A stretch of DNA of 64,000 nt from Oxalobacter formigenes. Lineage in GTDB: Bacteria > Pseudomonadota > Gammaproteobacteria > Burkholderiales > Burkholderiaceae_D. The notes beneath the pieces are model-generated. The model was not told the DNA's origin, did not search any database, and saw only the letters and a list, made by a program, of their open reading frames with translations. Made by a program: the position numbers and the translations under genes. The DNA lies in the NCBI GenBank assembly GCA_023667225.1, contig JAMPAN010000002.1, positions 49,984 to 113,983 of the forward strand. The letters run 5' to 3'. Shown here one piece after another: positions 49,241-57,762 of the stretch. The stretch's first letter is position 1, and each line of letters starts with the position of its first letter.

Positions 49241-49588
49241 TTATTTTTTGTTGTCTGATATTTCCCTGCAATTTTCCATGAGATCGCCTGTTCCTTCTTT
49301 CCCGACCAGTTTATACAGTCTGTTTTCTGCTCCTTTGTTCCACCAGACCAGCCCGTTTCCGGTATATCTGGCACCGCTTGCGGAAATGGCTGTTTTCAGA
49401 TGGTGGTTTTTTTCCCTGTAGCGCAGCAGGATGCCGTTGTTACGGTAAATAATGTCAATAGGTTTGCCGCTGTCGCACACATACCGGACGCGGTTTGCTG
49501 GCGCATGGGATGCCGGCGTTTTGCGGGATGCGGTTTGCGAGCAGGCGGCCAGAAAAAGGACGAGTATGGCAAACGACAAATGTTTCAT
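49241..49588 (-). CDS. MliC-family lipoprotein (C-type lysozyme inhibitor)
   Basis: Lipoprotein of 115 aa. The signal MKHLSFAILVLFLAAC ends in a lipobox with Cys16. The mature part has VRYVCDSGKPIDIIY, the SGARYTGNGLVWWNKG loop that plugs the lysozyme active site in MliC/PliC proteins, and LMENCRE, whose Cys pairs with the first Cys in the family fold. It likely anchors in the outer membrane and guards peptidoglycan from host lysozyme. The ATG overlaps the murI stop (ATGA), so translation is coupled to murI. Confidence 0.88.
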   Translation of the reverse strand: MKHLSFAILVLFLAACSQTASRKTPASHAPANRVRYVCDSGKPIDIIYRNNGILLRYREKNHHLKTAISASGARYTGNGLVWWNKGAENRLYKLVGKEGTGDLMENCREISDNKK

Positions 49589-50442
49589 TTGGTTTCTTTG
49601 CAAGGTTGGTTAGGCAGGTTTTGTATGGCTGTGCCGGTAATGTCGGGATGGATGTGCAGGAGCTGACCAAACTGTTCTGCCAGCAAGGCGGTGTCTCCGG
49701 TGGTCAGGGCATGTATGCCGGAGTTGTCTGTTCTACCTGTTTTTTTCAGGCCGTGTTGATCAAGCAGGCGGATAAGCTGTCGGGTTACGGCAACGCCGGT
49801 ATCAATAATCCGGGTTGAGGGTGCGCCGGCGTCAGCCAGGGTTTTTTCAATGAGTTCTCTTAAAAACGGGTAATGGGTGCAGCCAAGGACAAGGGTATCT
49901 GCCCCTTGTTCAATCAGGGGACGAACATAGCGGTTTACCAGCTCTTCTGCATGGGCGGAGCGGCGCTCATTTTTCTCGACAAGTGCCGCCAGACCGGGAG
50001 CCGGCTGCATGATAAACCTGACGCCGGTTTGCCTGCTCAGGTTACGGTGCAGGTTATTGAATTTGCGGCTTTTGAGTGTGCGTTCGGTTGCCAGGACGCC
50101 GACAATGCGGCTTTGGGTGACTGCGGCAGCTGGCTTTAAGCCCGGTTCAACGCCGACAATAGGGATTGCCGGATATGTTTTTCTCAGCAGGTGGATTGCC
50201 GCAGCTGTGGCGGTATTGCAGGCAATGACAAGCGCCTTGCAATGGCACTCAAACAGGAAGCGGGCAATTTCCATTGAGCGCCGGATAACGATTTCTTCGG
50301 GTTTTTCGCCGTAAGGCGCAAAACCCGAATCGGCAAAGTAGCGCAAATCTTCGTCAGGAAGCTGTGCCCGGATGTGGCGCAGCACGGATAGCCCGCCAAT
50401 GCCGGAATCAAAGATACCTATAGGGCGTTCTGTAAGCTCCAT
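49585..50442 (-). CDS. murI: Glutamate racemase
   Basis: Makes D-glutamate for peptidoglycan. The 285-aa enzyme shows IGIFDSGIGGLSVL (Asp12 region), the first catalytic Cys75 in VIACNTATA and the second Cys187 in LVLGCTHYPFL, plus ADSGFAPYGEK near residue 37. Length and motifs are standard. It starts 20 bases downstream of the fumarase gene on the same strand and its stop overlaps the lysozyme inhibitor gene. Confidence 0.97.
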   Translation of the reverse strand: MELTERPIGIFDSGIGGLSVLRHIRAQLPDEDLRYFADSGFAPYGEKPEEIVIRRSMEIARFLFECHCKALVIACNTATAAAIHLLRKTYPAIPIVGVEPGLKPAAAVTQSRIVGVLATERTLKSRKFNNLHRNLSRQTGVRFIMQPAPGLAALVEKNERRSAHAEELVNRYVRPLIEQGADTLVLGCTHYPFLRELIEKTLADAGAPSTRIIDTGVAVTRQLIRLLDQHGLKKTGRTDNSGIHALTTGDTALLAEQFGQLLHIHPDITGTAIQNLPNQPCKETK

Positions 50443-50462
50443 GCTGTTTTCGGGAGAAAGGG

Positions 50463-52001
50463 TTATTTGCTGCTGACCGGAATTTTGCCGTTTTCCAGGC
50501 TGACGATATATTCACGCCATTGTTCAGGCCCGGTCTGATGCACGGAAGCGCCGTTGGAATCAACTGCCACTGTTACCGGCATGTCAATAACATCAAATTC
50601 ATAGATGGCTTCCATGCCAAGATCGTCAAATCCGACAACGCGCGCGGATTTGACAGCCTGGGAAACAAGATAGGCTGCACCGCCTACTGCTATCAGGTAG
50701 GCCGAACAGTGTTTTTTGATGGAAGCGATGGCTTGCGGCCCCCGTTCGCCTTTGCCTACCATGGCGATGAGTCCGGTTTTGCCCAGCATGGTCTCGGTAA
50801 ATTTATCCATGCGGGTGGAGGTTGTCGGACCTGCCGGGCCAACTGCCTCGTTGCGCACCGGGTCAACCGGTCCGACGTAGTAAATGACCCGGTTGGTGAA
50901 ATCGACAGGCAGTTTCTCGCCTTTTTCCAGCATTTCCTGGATGCGTTTGTGGGCGGCATCCCGGCCGGTGAGCATTTTGCCGTTAAGCAGAAGCGTTTGC
51001 CCAGGCCGCCAGGAAGCTACTTCTTCTTTTGTGAGGGTATCCAGGTTGATACGGCGGGATTTTTCCATATCAGGCTGCCATTTCACTTCAGGCCATGCGG
51101 AAAGCGGCGGAGGCGTCAGTTTTGCCGGGCCGGAGCCGTCCAGCACAAAATGGGCATGGCGGGTTGCCGCGCAGTTCGGGATGATGGCAACCGGCTTGGA
51201 GGCGGCGTGAGAGGGAAAAAGATTGATTTTGACATCCAGCACGGTTGCCAGGCCGCCCAGCCCTTGTGCGCCGATACCCAGCGCATTGATTTTATCGAAT
51301 AACTCTATTCGCAGTGTTTCCAGCGGGTTTTTTGGGCCGCGCTGTTTCAGCTCGAACATATCAATATCGTCCATTAAGGCTTCTTTGGCCATCAGGACTG
51401 CTTTTTCGGCTGTACCGCCGATGCCGATGCCCAGTATGCCCGGAGGGCACCATCCTGCTCCCATGCCGGCCACTTTTTCCAGCACGCAGTCAACGATGGA
51501 ATCAGACGGGGTCAGCATGATGAGAGCCGCCTTGTTTTCAGAGCCGCCGCCTTTGGCAGCAACGCGGATATCCAGGATGTTGCCAGGCACAACTTCCGTG
51601 AAAATAACGGCGGGAGTATTATCCCGCGTATTTTTTCTTTCAAACTGGGGATCGGCTACAACAGAAGCGCGAAGCCGGTTTTCCGGCAGGCAATACGCCT
51701 GTCTTACGCCTTCATTGACAGCATCTTCAATGGAACCGGTGAAGCCTTCCCAGCGGATATCCATGCCGATTCTGAGAAAGACGTTGACCATCCCTGTATC
51801 CTGGCAGAGCGGCCTGTGGTTTTCGGCGCACATGCGGGAATTCATAAGGATCTGTTCCATGGCGTCCCGCGCAGCCGGGCTTTTTTCCGCTTCGTACGCC
51901 CTGGCAAGCTGGCGGATGTAGTCCAGCGGATGGTAGTAGCTGATGTATTGCAGGGAATCGGCAATGGAGGCGATGAGATCGTCTTGGGTAATAGTGGTCA
52001 T
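50463..52001 (-). CDS. Fumarate hydratase class I
   Basis: Oxygen-sensitive 4Fe-4S fumarase interconverting fumarate and malate. The single 512-aa chain joins the alpha part (residues 1 to about 285) and the beta part (about 310-500). Cluster ligands are C66 (PLCQDTG), C185 (WCPPGILG) and C276 (NCAATRHAHF), with 119 and 91 residues between them, close to E. coli FumA. The beta part has the GRDAAHKR and GPTTSTRMDKF motifs. It heads a minus-strand run with murI and the lysozyme inhibitor gene. Confidence 0.95.
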   Translation of the reverse strand: MTTITQDDLIASIADSLQYISYYHPLDYIRQLARAYEAEKSPAARDAMEQILMNSRMCAENHRPLCQDTGMVNVFLRIGMDIRWEGFTGSIEDAVNEGVRQAYCLPENRLRASVVADPQFERKNTRDNTPAVIFTEVVPGNILDIRVAAKGGGSENKAALIMLTPSDSIVDCVLEKVAGMGAGWCPPGILGIGIGGTAEKAVLMAKEALMDDIDMFELKQRGPKNPLETLRIELFDKINALGIGAQGLGGLATVLDVKINLFPSHAASKPVAIIPNCAATRHAHFVLDGSGPAKLTPPPLSAWPEVKWQPDMEKSRRINLDTLTKEEVASWRPGQTLLLNGKMLTGRDAAHKRIQEMLEKGEKLPVDFTNRVIYYVGPVDPVRNEAVGPAGPTTSTRMDKFTETMLGKTGLIAMVGKGERGPQAIASIKKHCSAYLIAVGGAAYLVSQAVKSARVVGFDDLGMEAIYEFDVIDMPVTVAVDSNGASVHQTGPEQWREYIVSLENGKIPVSSK

Positions 52002-52531
52002 AGTGGTTTATGTTGTATCCGAAATATAACGGGCGAACTGAAGAAAGCCGGAAATGTACCGGTATTTTACTGCCTGTAAAGCAGAGCCGAAGAGGAAAAC
52101 TGTGTGAGTAAAGCTCCATTTTTGGTTTGTCACAGTATATAAAAAGTTTTTATTGCCTGTCCCGTGAATTGGCAGCATTTTTAGAGGGAGCATATCAGGA
52201 ATGGATAAAGAAAATAGATTTGCCGGGGACAAAGATTCGATGACGGTTTTGTATAGGAATTTTTTATTTTTGGTTCTTGCCTCAATGGGGCAACAGGCAT
52301 ACTCTTTTCCCCTGTCATGTTTTTACTGATTAATGGCAGGGACTTGCCTTGAAAAAAGAACGCCGGCTGCGGAATGGTTTATATCAACATGGTTTCAGCC
52401 CCGTTTTTTTGCTGGCGATATGCTTGTGTTTTGAGACCTGTTTTTTCTGAGGAAAGCAGAGGAAGGGATAGCTGCTGACGGCGTAGAAATGAGTGCTGCG
52501 CGATATATTTTGCCCTGTGGAGTGCCGGTTT
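52002..52531. other. 530-base divergent intergenic region between fumarase and the Bcr/CflA gene
   Basis: This is the longest gene-poor stretch that has no recognisable gene remnant. It should hold the fumarase promoter (minus) and the transporter promoter (plus). Apart from a possible 42-codon frame at 52201-52329 I see no gene, tRNA or clear repeat. Its composition is more A+T-rich than the flanks around 52130-52330, as is common for regulatory DNA. Confidence 0.5.
52201..52329 (+). CDS. Possible small membrane peptide or gene remnant
   Basis: A 42-codon frame begins MDKENRFAGDKDSM and continues through the hydrophobic stretch YRNFLFLVLASMGQQ before stopping at SCFY. GGGAG lies about 11 bases upstream and AGGA abuts the ATG. 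It could be a small membrane peptide, a leader, or the remains of the first helix of a transporter like the one downstream. No homology is recognised. Confidence 0.22.
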   Translation: MDKENRFAGDKDSMTVLYRNFLFLVLASMGQQAYSFPLSCFY

Positions 52532-53749
52532 ATGAATACCTCTCCATCTGATTCGGAGGTTTTCCTTTTGGGACGGAAGATCCTGATTGTTTTTCTGGCT
52601 TTTCTGAATGCGTTTGTACCGCTTTCCACTGACCTTTATCTTCCGGCGTTGCCCAAAATGGCCGATATTTTTTCGGCATCGGAAAGCACGGCCAAGCTGA
52701 CGCTGAGTCTGTTCATCTTTTTTTTCGCCTTTTCCATGCTGCTGTGGGGGCCGTTAAGCGATAAGTACGGCAGAAAAGTTATTCTCCGGTTCGGGCTGGC
52801 ATTCTATGTGGCCGCCAGCCTGGGGTGTACCCTGGCGCCAAGTATGGAAGCGCTGATTGCCGGACGGATTATCCAGGCTATAGGCTGCGGCGCTGTCCAG
52901 TCTGTTTCCGCGGCGGTTGTCAAAGATGTTTTCCGGGAAGGGCGTATCCTGGAAAATGTGCTGGTTTGGATACAAACCATGATGATTCTTTGCCCCCTGT
53001 TTGCTCCTGTTATGGGGGCGTTTTTGTTGCAGTATATGTCCTGGGAGGGGCTTTTTGTCATCCTGGCCGCAGGCGGGCTGACCGGTTTTGTTCTCAGCTT
53101 TTTGCTGAAAGAGACGCTGGCTGCCCGTCTGGAGACTTCGCCACTTCGCTCTTTGGGACGTATCGGCTTTGTTTTGCGAGACAGGGGTTTCCGGTCGCTG
53201 TTACTTATCTTTTCCCTTACCATTATGCCTTTTATGGCATTTCTGGCTTCTTCGGCCTTTATTTATGAAAAGATGTTTGGCACGACTTCGCAGGAATACA
53301 GTTATTTCTTTGCATTGAATGCCCTTTTTGCCCTTGCCGGGCCCTTGTTTTATTCCCGTTTCCTGCGCAGGCTGTCCCATCTTCCGTTGCTTTGCACCAG
53401 TTTTGCCGTTATCTTTTGCTCGGGCTTGCTGCTGTGCCTTTACGGCAGCAGGGGCCCCTGGTTTTTTGCTTTGCTTTTCATCCCGGTCACGTTTGCAGGC
53501 AGTGCTACGCGGCCTGTCGGTGCAGTGCTGATGATGAGTCAGCTTGATTCGGATAACGGGACGGTTGTTGCGTTGATGAGCTGTTCGGCGCTTTTTTTGG
53601 GCAGTCTTTCCATGCTGATTTGTTCGCTTGGCTGGCATAACCTGGTTTGGGCGGTGGGCAGTATTTGCCTGATCTGCGGCTGCCTTTGCTTTGTGCTATG
53701 GCTGTATGCTACCCGCAAACGCATTTACCGCCCCTATAGGAGGGGATAG
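52532..53749 (+). CDS. Bcr/CflA family multidrug efflux transporter (MFS)
   Basis: Drug:proton antiporter of the 12-helix DHA1 family, 405 aa from ATG 52532 (GGAG 9 bases upstream). STDLYLPALPKM in helix 1 and the MFS motif GPLSDKYGRKV between helices 2 and 3 are typical for Bcr/CflA, and the motif C region in helix 5 (APVMGAFLL) is present. The substrate is unknown; relatives export bicyclomycin, chloramphenicol or sulfonamides. It is transcribed away from fumarase and followed by the channel gene after about 130 bases. Confidence 0.92.
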   Translation: MNTSPSDSEVFLLGRKILIVFLAFLNAFVPLSTDLYLPALPKMADIFSASESTAKLTLSLFIFFFAFSMLLWGPLSDKYGRKVILRFGLAFYVAASLGCTLAPSMEALIAGRIIQAIGCGAVQSVSAAVVKDVFREGRILENVLVWIQTMMILCPLFAPVMGAFLLQYMSWEGLFVILAAGGLTGFVLSFLLKETLAARLETSPLRSLGRIGFVLRDRGFRSLLLIFSLTIMPFMAFLASSAFIYEKMFGTTSQEYSYFFALNALFALAGPLFYSRFLRRLSHLPLLCTSFAVIFCSGLLLCLYGSRGPWFFALLFIPVTFAGSATRPVGAVLMMSQLDSDNGTVVALMSCSALFLGSLSMLICSLGWHNLVWAVGSICLICGCLCFVLWLYATRKRIYRPYRRG

Positions 53750-53879
53750 CAAAAAAAACAGAAAGGCGGTTCCGGTTTTGGCATTTGCGGTATGACGGCT
53801 TTGTTTGCATAATACGGGCCTGTTGGTTTTCTTCCGGAGGAATTTTCCTGAGGCAGTGTTTTTCCCGGTGCGCAGTGAT

Positions 53880-55169
53880 ATGTCTGCCGTACTTTCCGGG
53901 CGGGATTCCGGAACAGTTTTTGAAGAAATGGAACAGATACAGACTACCTTTTCCGGTTCGCCGGTGTATTCCATGATGGCGGCACTGGCTATTCTGATAG
54001 CGGTGTCCTTCTTTGCCAATTTTGTTGTCAAGCGGCTGCTCCTGGCGGTGATTCGCCATGCGCTTCGTATGACGCCATTTGTAAATGATGGCGAGATTGT
54101 CAGCGATACGGTTATTTCCCGCCTGGCCAATATTATTCCTGCGCTGGTGTTTACGCTGGGCATTCCCTTTGTTCCGGCTATGCCTGAAACCGTGACTGCC
54201 ATTGTCCGCAATACGGCTTCGGCTTTCATTATTCTTACCCTGGCGCTGGCTGTTGCCGCTTCGCTGGATGTGGTCAATATCTGGTATGCGCGCCGTCCTG
54301 ATGCAGACAGTAAACCTATCAAGGGATATCTTCAGATTCTGAAGATAGGGATTTATCTGATTTCCGCTATTCTGGTTATTGCCGCGCTGATTGATAAATC
54401 TCCGGTTATCCTGCTTTCCGGGCTGGGTGCCATGGCAGCGGTGCTGATGCTGATTTTCCAGGATACGCTGCTTTCCCTTGTTGCCAGTGTACAGCTGGCT
54501 TCAAATGATATGCTTCGGGTAGGAGACTGGATTGAAGCGCCGCAGCTGCATGCAGACGGTGTGGTAATTGATATTGCCTTGCATACCGTCAAGGTGCAGA
54601 ACTGGGACAGAACCATTACAACCCTGCCGACAAGACGCCTTATCAGCGATGCTTTCAAGAACTGGCGGGGTATGCAGGAGTCTGGCGGGCGGCGTATCCG
54701 GCGTGCCCTGTATATTGACCAGGGAACTATCCGTTTTCTGACCGAAGCAGAAAAGGCGCGCCTTCAGGATTTTGACCTGCTTGAAACCTTGCTTTCCGTT
54801 AACATACCTGAAAACTATCTTGCCACTGTGGCGGGAAAAGCGCAGGAAAGCAGCGGTATTGGGATGGTTTTGTCCGGTTCGGGATTTATCAATATCGGCC
54901 TGTTTCGCTTCTATGTCAGGGAATATCTGAAGAACCGGAAGGATATCTGTCAGGATGCCACGCTGATTGTCAGGCAGATGGATCCGGGTGCAGAAGGCCT
55001 GCCGCTTGAGATTTACTGTTTTGCCGCGACAACGGACTGGTCAACTTATGAGGATATCCAGTCCAGTATTTTTGACCATCTTTATGCTGTTTTGCCGGCA
55101 TTTGGGCTGAGAGCCTACCAGCGGCCGAGCGGTTATGATATGCAGGAAATCCGGTTGGGCCAGCCGTAG
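53880..55169 (+). CDS. Mechanosensitive ion channel family protein (MscS superfamily, YbdG-like)
   Basis: Tension-gated channel homologue. ATG 53880 gives 429 aa; the frame continues to a TTG at 53805, so the exact start is open. Helices lie near 30-50, 90-110, 115-130 and 155-175, followed by the pore-lining helix and beta domain LASNDMLRVGDWIEAPQLHADGVVI, then the NWDRTITTLPTRRLISDAFKNW block characteristic of the YbdG/YnaI-type group. It is expected in the inner membrane, protecting against osmotic downshock. No terminator separates it from the transporter, so cotranscription is possible. Confidence 0.88.
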   Translation: MSAVLSGRDSGTVFEEMEQIQTTFSGSPVYSMMAALAILIAVSFFANFVVKRLLLAVIRHALRMTPFVNDGEIVSDTVISRLANIIPALVFTLGIPFVPAMPETVTAIVRNTASAFIILTLALAVAASLDVVNIWYARRPDADSKPIKGYLQILKIGIYLISAILVIAALIDKSPVILLSGLGAMAAVLMLIFQDTLLSLVASVQLASNDMLRVGDWIEAPQLHADGVVIDIALHTVKVQNWDRTITTLPTRRLISDAFKNWRGMQESGGRRIRRALYIDQGTIRFLTEAEKARLQDFDLLETLLSVNIPENYLATVAGKAQESSGIGMVLSGSGFINIGLFRFYVREYLKNRKDICQDATLIVRQMDPGAEGLPLEIYCFAATTDWSTYEDIQSSIFDHLYAVLPAFGLRAYQRPSGYDMQEIRLGQP

Positions 55170-55272
55170 GCCAAACCTGTTTTTGCAGTCAGGGAGCTGA
55201 ATCATATAAAATAACAAAGATGTGCTTGCCATAAGGGTTTGGCTGGCCGCTTTTTGTTTTACGGGAAAAATG

Positions 55273-56268
55273 ATGAAACCTTATTCCATTTTTTTATCTG
55301 TGGTGCTGGTTGTCTGTATCGGCCTGGTGACGGCGTGCAAACGTCCCGAAAGCGGGGCGGCAAAACCGGCTGAACCGGCGCAGGCTGTGTTACCGGCTGC
55401 ACCGGCTTTGACGGAGCAGGCTCCGACGCCGGAACAGCTGGCAGATAAAAAGCGGACGGTTTATGCCAATGTCTGCCATACACTGGTTAGCGGTGAGGCA
55501 GGTTTGTCCGGAAGTTACCGGGAATTGTCCAAGAAGGTGCTGAAAGGAAAAGTTTCTGATGATATAGCGTATCCTGTTGTGGCGGATCTGGATGGTATTC
55601 TGGAAACGCTTCGCCAGAACAGGGCTGTTCCCGGCGAAGGCATGGCTGAAATGGATACGGCGGCAGACCAGCTGGTTGCCGCGGCAGAAAAGATCAGGGT
55701 TCATGAAAAAGAGCTGGTTCCCTATTTTCAGGACAAGATTTACCGTACCGACGATATGGCAAAGGTCAAGGTATTTTTTGCCGATTTGGAACAGGACTAT
55801 ACAGCAGCGCTTGCCGCTTTATCTGCACTGGATGCAGAAGTGTTGAAGGGCCACCGTGCTGCGGCAGAGAAGGAAAAGGAGGCTTTTAAGGAAGCAGGGG
55901 ACATGGTGCGTTACCACACGGAAGAGATGTTGCTGCTTTTGGAAGAGTTGCTCGCTATTTTTGACGATCCCAGGGTGCCGTTTAACAGAGCAGAGGCTTT
56001 TTCAAGGGGCAACGGCCTTACCGTTAAGCTGGATCAGGCTATCCGTGCGCAGCGCAAGGCGATTGAGGAAGCCAAATCAAAAGGCAGCGCAGTCAGCCCG
56101 TATTATGATCTGATTAGAAACCATGCTGTCGGGATAATTGCCGATTACCGGGAGGTGCGCGACAGGCGTTCCGAGGCGGCTTTTAACAATATGCTGAAGA
56201 GATATGACAAGGCAGCGCAGGACTATAACAGCGCCCAGATAAAAGCCCCGGTTCTGACTGTGTCCTGA
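55273..56268 (+). CDS. DUF3829 family lipoprotein (YiiG-like)
   Basis: Predicted lipoprotein of 331 aa starting at ATG 55273, with GGGA 7 bases upstream. The signal peptide ends in LVTAC, followed by a Pro/Ala-rich linker (about 25-60) and an all-helical domain with many charged heptads, as in DUF3829 proteins such as E. coli YiiG. Function is unknown; surface or periplasmic anchoring is inferred. A strong terminator follows, so it ends its transcript. Confidence 0.75.
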   Translation: MKPYSIFLSVVLVVCIGLVTACKRPESGAAKPAEPAQAVLPAAPALTEQAPTPEQLADKKRTVYANVCHTLVSGEAGLSGSYRELSKKVLKGKVSDDIAYPVVADLDGILETLRQNRAVPGEGMAEMDTAADQLVAAAEKIRVHEKELVPYFQDKIYRTDDMAKVKVFFADLEQDYTAALAALSALDAEVLKGHRAAAEKEKEAFKEAGDMVRYHTEEMLLLLEELLAIFDDPRVPFNRAEAFSRGNGLTVKLDQAIRAQRKAIEEAKSKGSAVSPYYDLIRNHAVGIIADYREVRDRRSEAAFNNMLKRYDKAAQDYNSAQIKAPVLTVS

Positions 56269-56292
56269 ATTTTACAGACAGGTTGCCCGGAA

Positions 56293-56325
56293 AACGGCGC
56301 AGGGAATGTCCTTGCGCCGTTTTTT
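56293..56325 (+). terminator. Terminator of the DUF3829 gene
   Basis: AACGGCGCAGGGA pairs with TCCTTGCGCCGTT with one G-T mismatch across a 3-base loop and runs into TTTTTT. It ends the plus-strand unit. Confidence 0.88.
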
Positions 56326-56367
56326 GCTGTATCCCTGAAAGTTGTACGGGAAGAAGATATCCAAATT

Positions 56368-56417
56368 ATGCCTGGAGCGCATTGGCGGCTCTGGAGTGCG
56401 TTATGCGAAAAACGCAT
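56368..56417. promoter_or_regulatory. Downstream pair of ATGCG-N5-CGCAT dyads
   Basis: Site 1 at 56368-56382 is ATGCC-N5-CGCAT (one mismatch) and site 2 at 56403-56417 is ATGCG-N5-CGCAT (perfect); their centres are 35 bases apart. They match the dyads upstream of the S24 regulator, whose 3' end lies about 75 bases away, and are likely operators of that regulator. Confidence 0.5.
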
Positions 56418-56493
56418 TTTTCCCCGGCCGGAGACGAGCATGTCGGCGTGCAGGGGGGGAATGCCGGTTCAAAGGGAAAACAGCATGAAAGAA

Positions 56494-57135
56494 CTAGTTT
56501 TTCCGGTAGCGCCGGTGTTCCAGCATAGTGCCGATAAGGGTAATGGTTGTAATGTCCGAGCGAAAAGCCGGGTAATCTTCATTTAAGGGGATCAGATGAA
56601 AAACCATATCCCCGGTTGAGCGGGTTCCACGGGGCCGGTATTTTCTGAACAGGGTTTCCTGACCGGCTCTTGCCAGAACAAAATCGCCCGGCTGCGGCGG
56701 CATGTCCGGATCAATGATGACAACATCATTTTTCTGGAATTCGGGAAGCATGGAATGATCGCCAATTTCAAGCGCAAAGGCTTTTCCGGGAATGGCTGCA
56801 TCGGCAGGTATCCAGCGTACGGCGTGAGAAGCTGCGTACTCGTCTATTGTCTGATGAAGCGCAAACATTTCGCCGGCTTCTCCTGCCGCTTCTGTCTGGG
56901 AATAGGTAATCAGCGGGATAGGCTGTGCAGCATGGGCGTCCGTTATGGTAAAGAAATCAGCTATCCGGCACTCAAGCGCCGCTGCAATAGCCGCAAGTGT
57001 GTCTTCCCTTGGCCATTGTTTGCCTGTTTCAATACGGGAAAGGTTACCTTCAGAAATACCAGCCCTGCTTTCAACCTCGGTTATGCTGAGGTTCTTGGAT
57101 TTTCTGATTGTCCGAATTTTATTTCCAACATTCAT
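56494..57135 (-). CDS. XRE/S24 family transcriptional regulator (LexA/cI-like repressor)
   Basis: A 213-aa DNA-binding protein from ATG 57135; an upstream extension to 57195 is open but overlaps a candidate operator. Residues 3-60 form a Cro/cI helix-turn-helix (LSITEVESRAGISEGNLSRIE). Residues 120-213 are an S24 peptidase fold with Ser128 (GDHSMLPEF) and Lys165 (LFRKYRP), 37 residues apart as in LexA. An EAAGEAG stretch offers an Ala84-Gly85 cleavage bond. Such repressors self-cleave on RecA activation, or act as non-phage stress regulators. No phage genes flank it. Dyads ATGCG-N5-CGCAT occur twice just upstream and twice just downstream, suggesting self-control. Confidence 0.88.
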   Translation of the reverse strand: MNVGNKIRTIRKSKNLSITEVESRAGISEGNLSRIETGKQWPREDTLAAIAAALECRIADFFTITDAHAAQPIPLITYSQTEAAGEAGEMFALHQTIDEYAASHAVRWIPADAAIPGKAFALEIGDHSMLPEFQKNDVVIIDPDMPPQPGDFVLARAGQETLFRKYRPRGTRSTGDMVFHLIPLNEDYPAFRSDITTITLIGTMLEHRRYRKN

Positions 57136-57155
57136 GCCGTCATTCTGGTAAGAAA

Positions 57156-57214
57156 ATGCGTGTGGCGCAAAGCGGAAAAAGCATTTTTTCGCCATAAATA
57201 TGCGCTATGCGCAT
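57156..57214. promoter_or_regulatory. Upstream pair of ATGCG-N5-CGCAT dyads in the regulator promoter
   Basis: Site 3 at 57156-57170 is ATGCG-N5-CGCAA (one mismatch) and site 4 at 57200-57214 is ATGCG-N5-CGCAT (perfect). Centres are 44 bases apart, close to four helical turns. They lie 21 and 65 bases upstream of the regulator start, where an autorepressor would bind. Confidence 0.6.
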
Positions 57215-57305
57215 GAGACGAAGAATAGAGAAAAAGTACCCTTAAAATCGGGGCAGACTTTGCGGTAAAAGAAAAGCGCGGAAAAGAGGGAGCCGGAGAA
57301 AGAAT

Positions 57306-57560
57306 TTACATCCAGCCCAGGCTTTCCGAGAGTTTGAAAAAGCCGTACATCACTATTGCGCCGACAGCCATAACAATCAGGCAAAATTTCATAAAGAGGG
57401 CGCGCGATCCTGCCGGAACAATGGCGGTGCAGCCGCAGGAAAAATCCTGATTGGGGTCATAGCCGGTGCCTTCTTCCATGATAATGGGAGAAGCGGCCGT
57501 TTCGGCGTTTATGATCGGGCCGGTTTGGATAACGGGGGATTGTTCAGGATTTGCAGGCAT
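57306..57560 (-). CDS. Small single-pass membrane protein of unknown function
   Basis: An 84-aa protein I do not recognise. It starts at ATG 57560 behind a strong site (AAGGAG, about 8 bases upstream), which supports that it is real. The N-terminal half is polar and Pro/Glu-rich, followed by a DFSCGCTAIV motif (Cys42 and Cys44) and one hydrophobic helix at about 54-75. It precedes the S24 regulator gene on the same strand by 170 bases, with the two upstream dyads lying between them, so it need not be cotranscribed. No signal peptide is visible. Confidence 0.65.
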   Translation of the reverse strand: MPANPEQSPVIQTGPIINAETAASPIIMEEGTGYDPNQDFSCGCTAIVPAGSRALFMKFCLIVMAVGAIVMYGFFKLSESLGWM

Positions 57561-57707
57561 ACAGCCTTCTCCTTTCAAACAGATGCGGCAACACCGGATA
57601 CAGCCTGACCAGTATTGCTTACCGGACAGCAGGTTCTCATTATATCAGGAATTATGGTCTTTCTTTTCTCTTTGCCTTTTATCGCTATTGCTTTCATAAA
57701 GGGGAGA

Positions 57708-57742
57708 ACAAAAATTGCCCGGCGGGAAAATCCCGGCGGGCA
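57708..57742 (-). terminator. Terminator of the META-domain lipoprotein gene
   Basis: On the minus strand a GCCCGCCGGG / CCCGCCGGGC stem with one central mismatch and a 5-base loop is followed by AATTTTTG. It starts 20 bases past the stop of the lipoprotein gene. Confidence 0.65.
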
Positions 57743-57762
57743 GGGAGCATTGCATGGCAATA

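Noticed and set aside
56368..56586. A 72-residue plus-strand frame starting on the downstream dyads
   Set aside because: Its start lies inside a candidate operator and its body is antisense to the repressor; composition is not protein-like.
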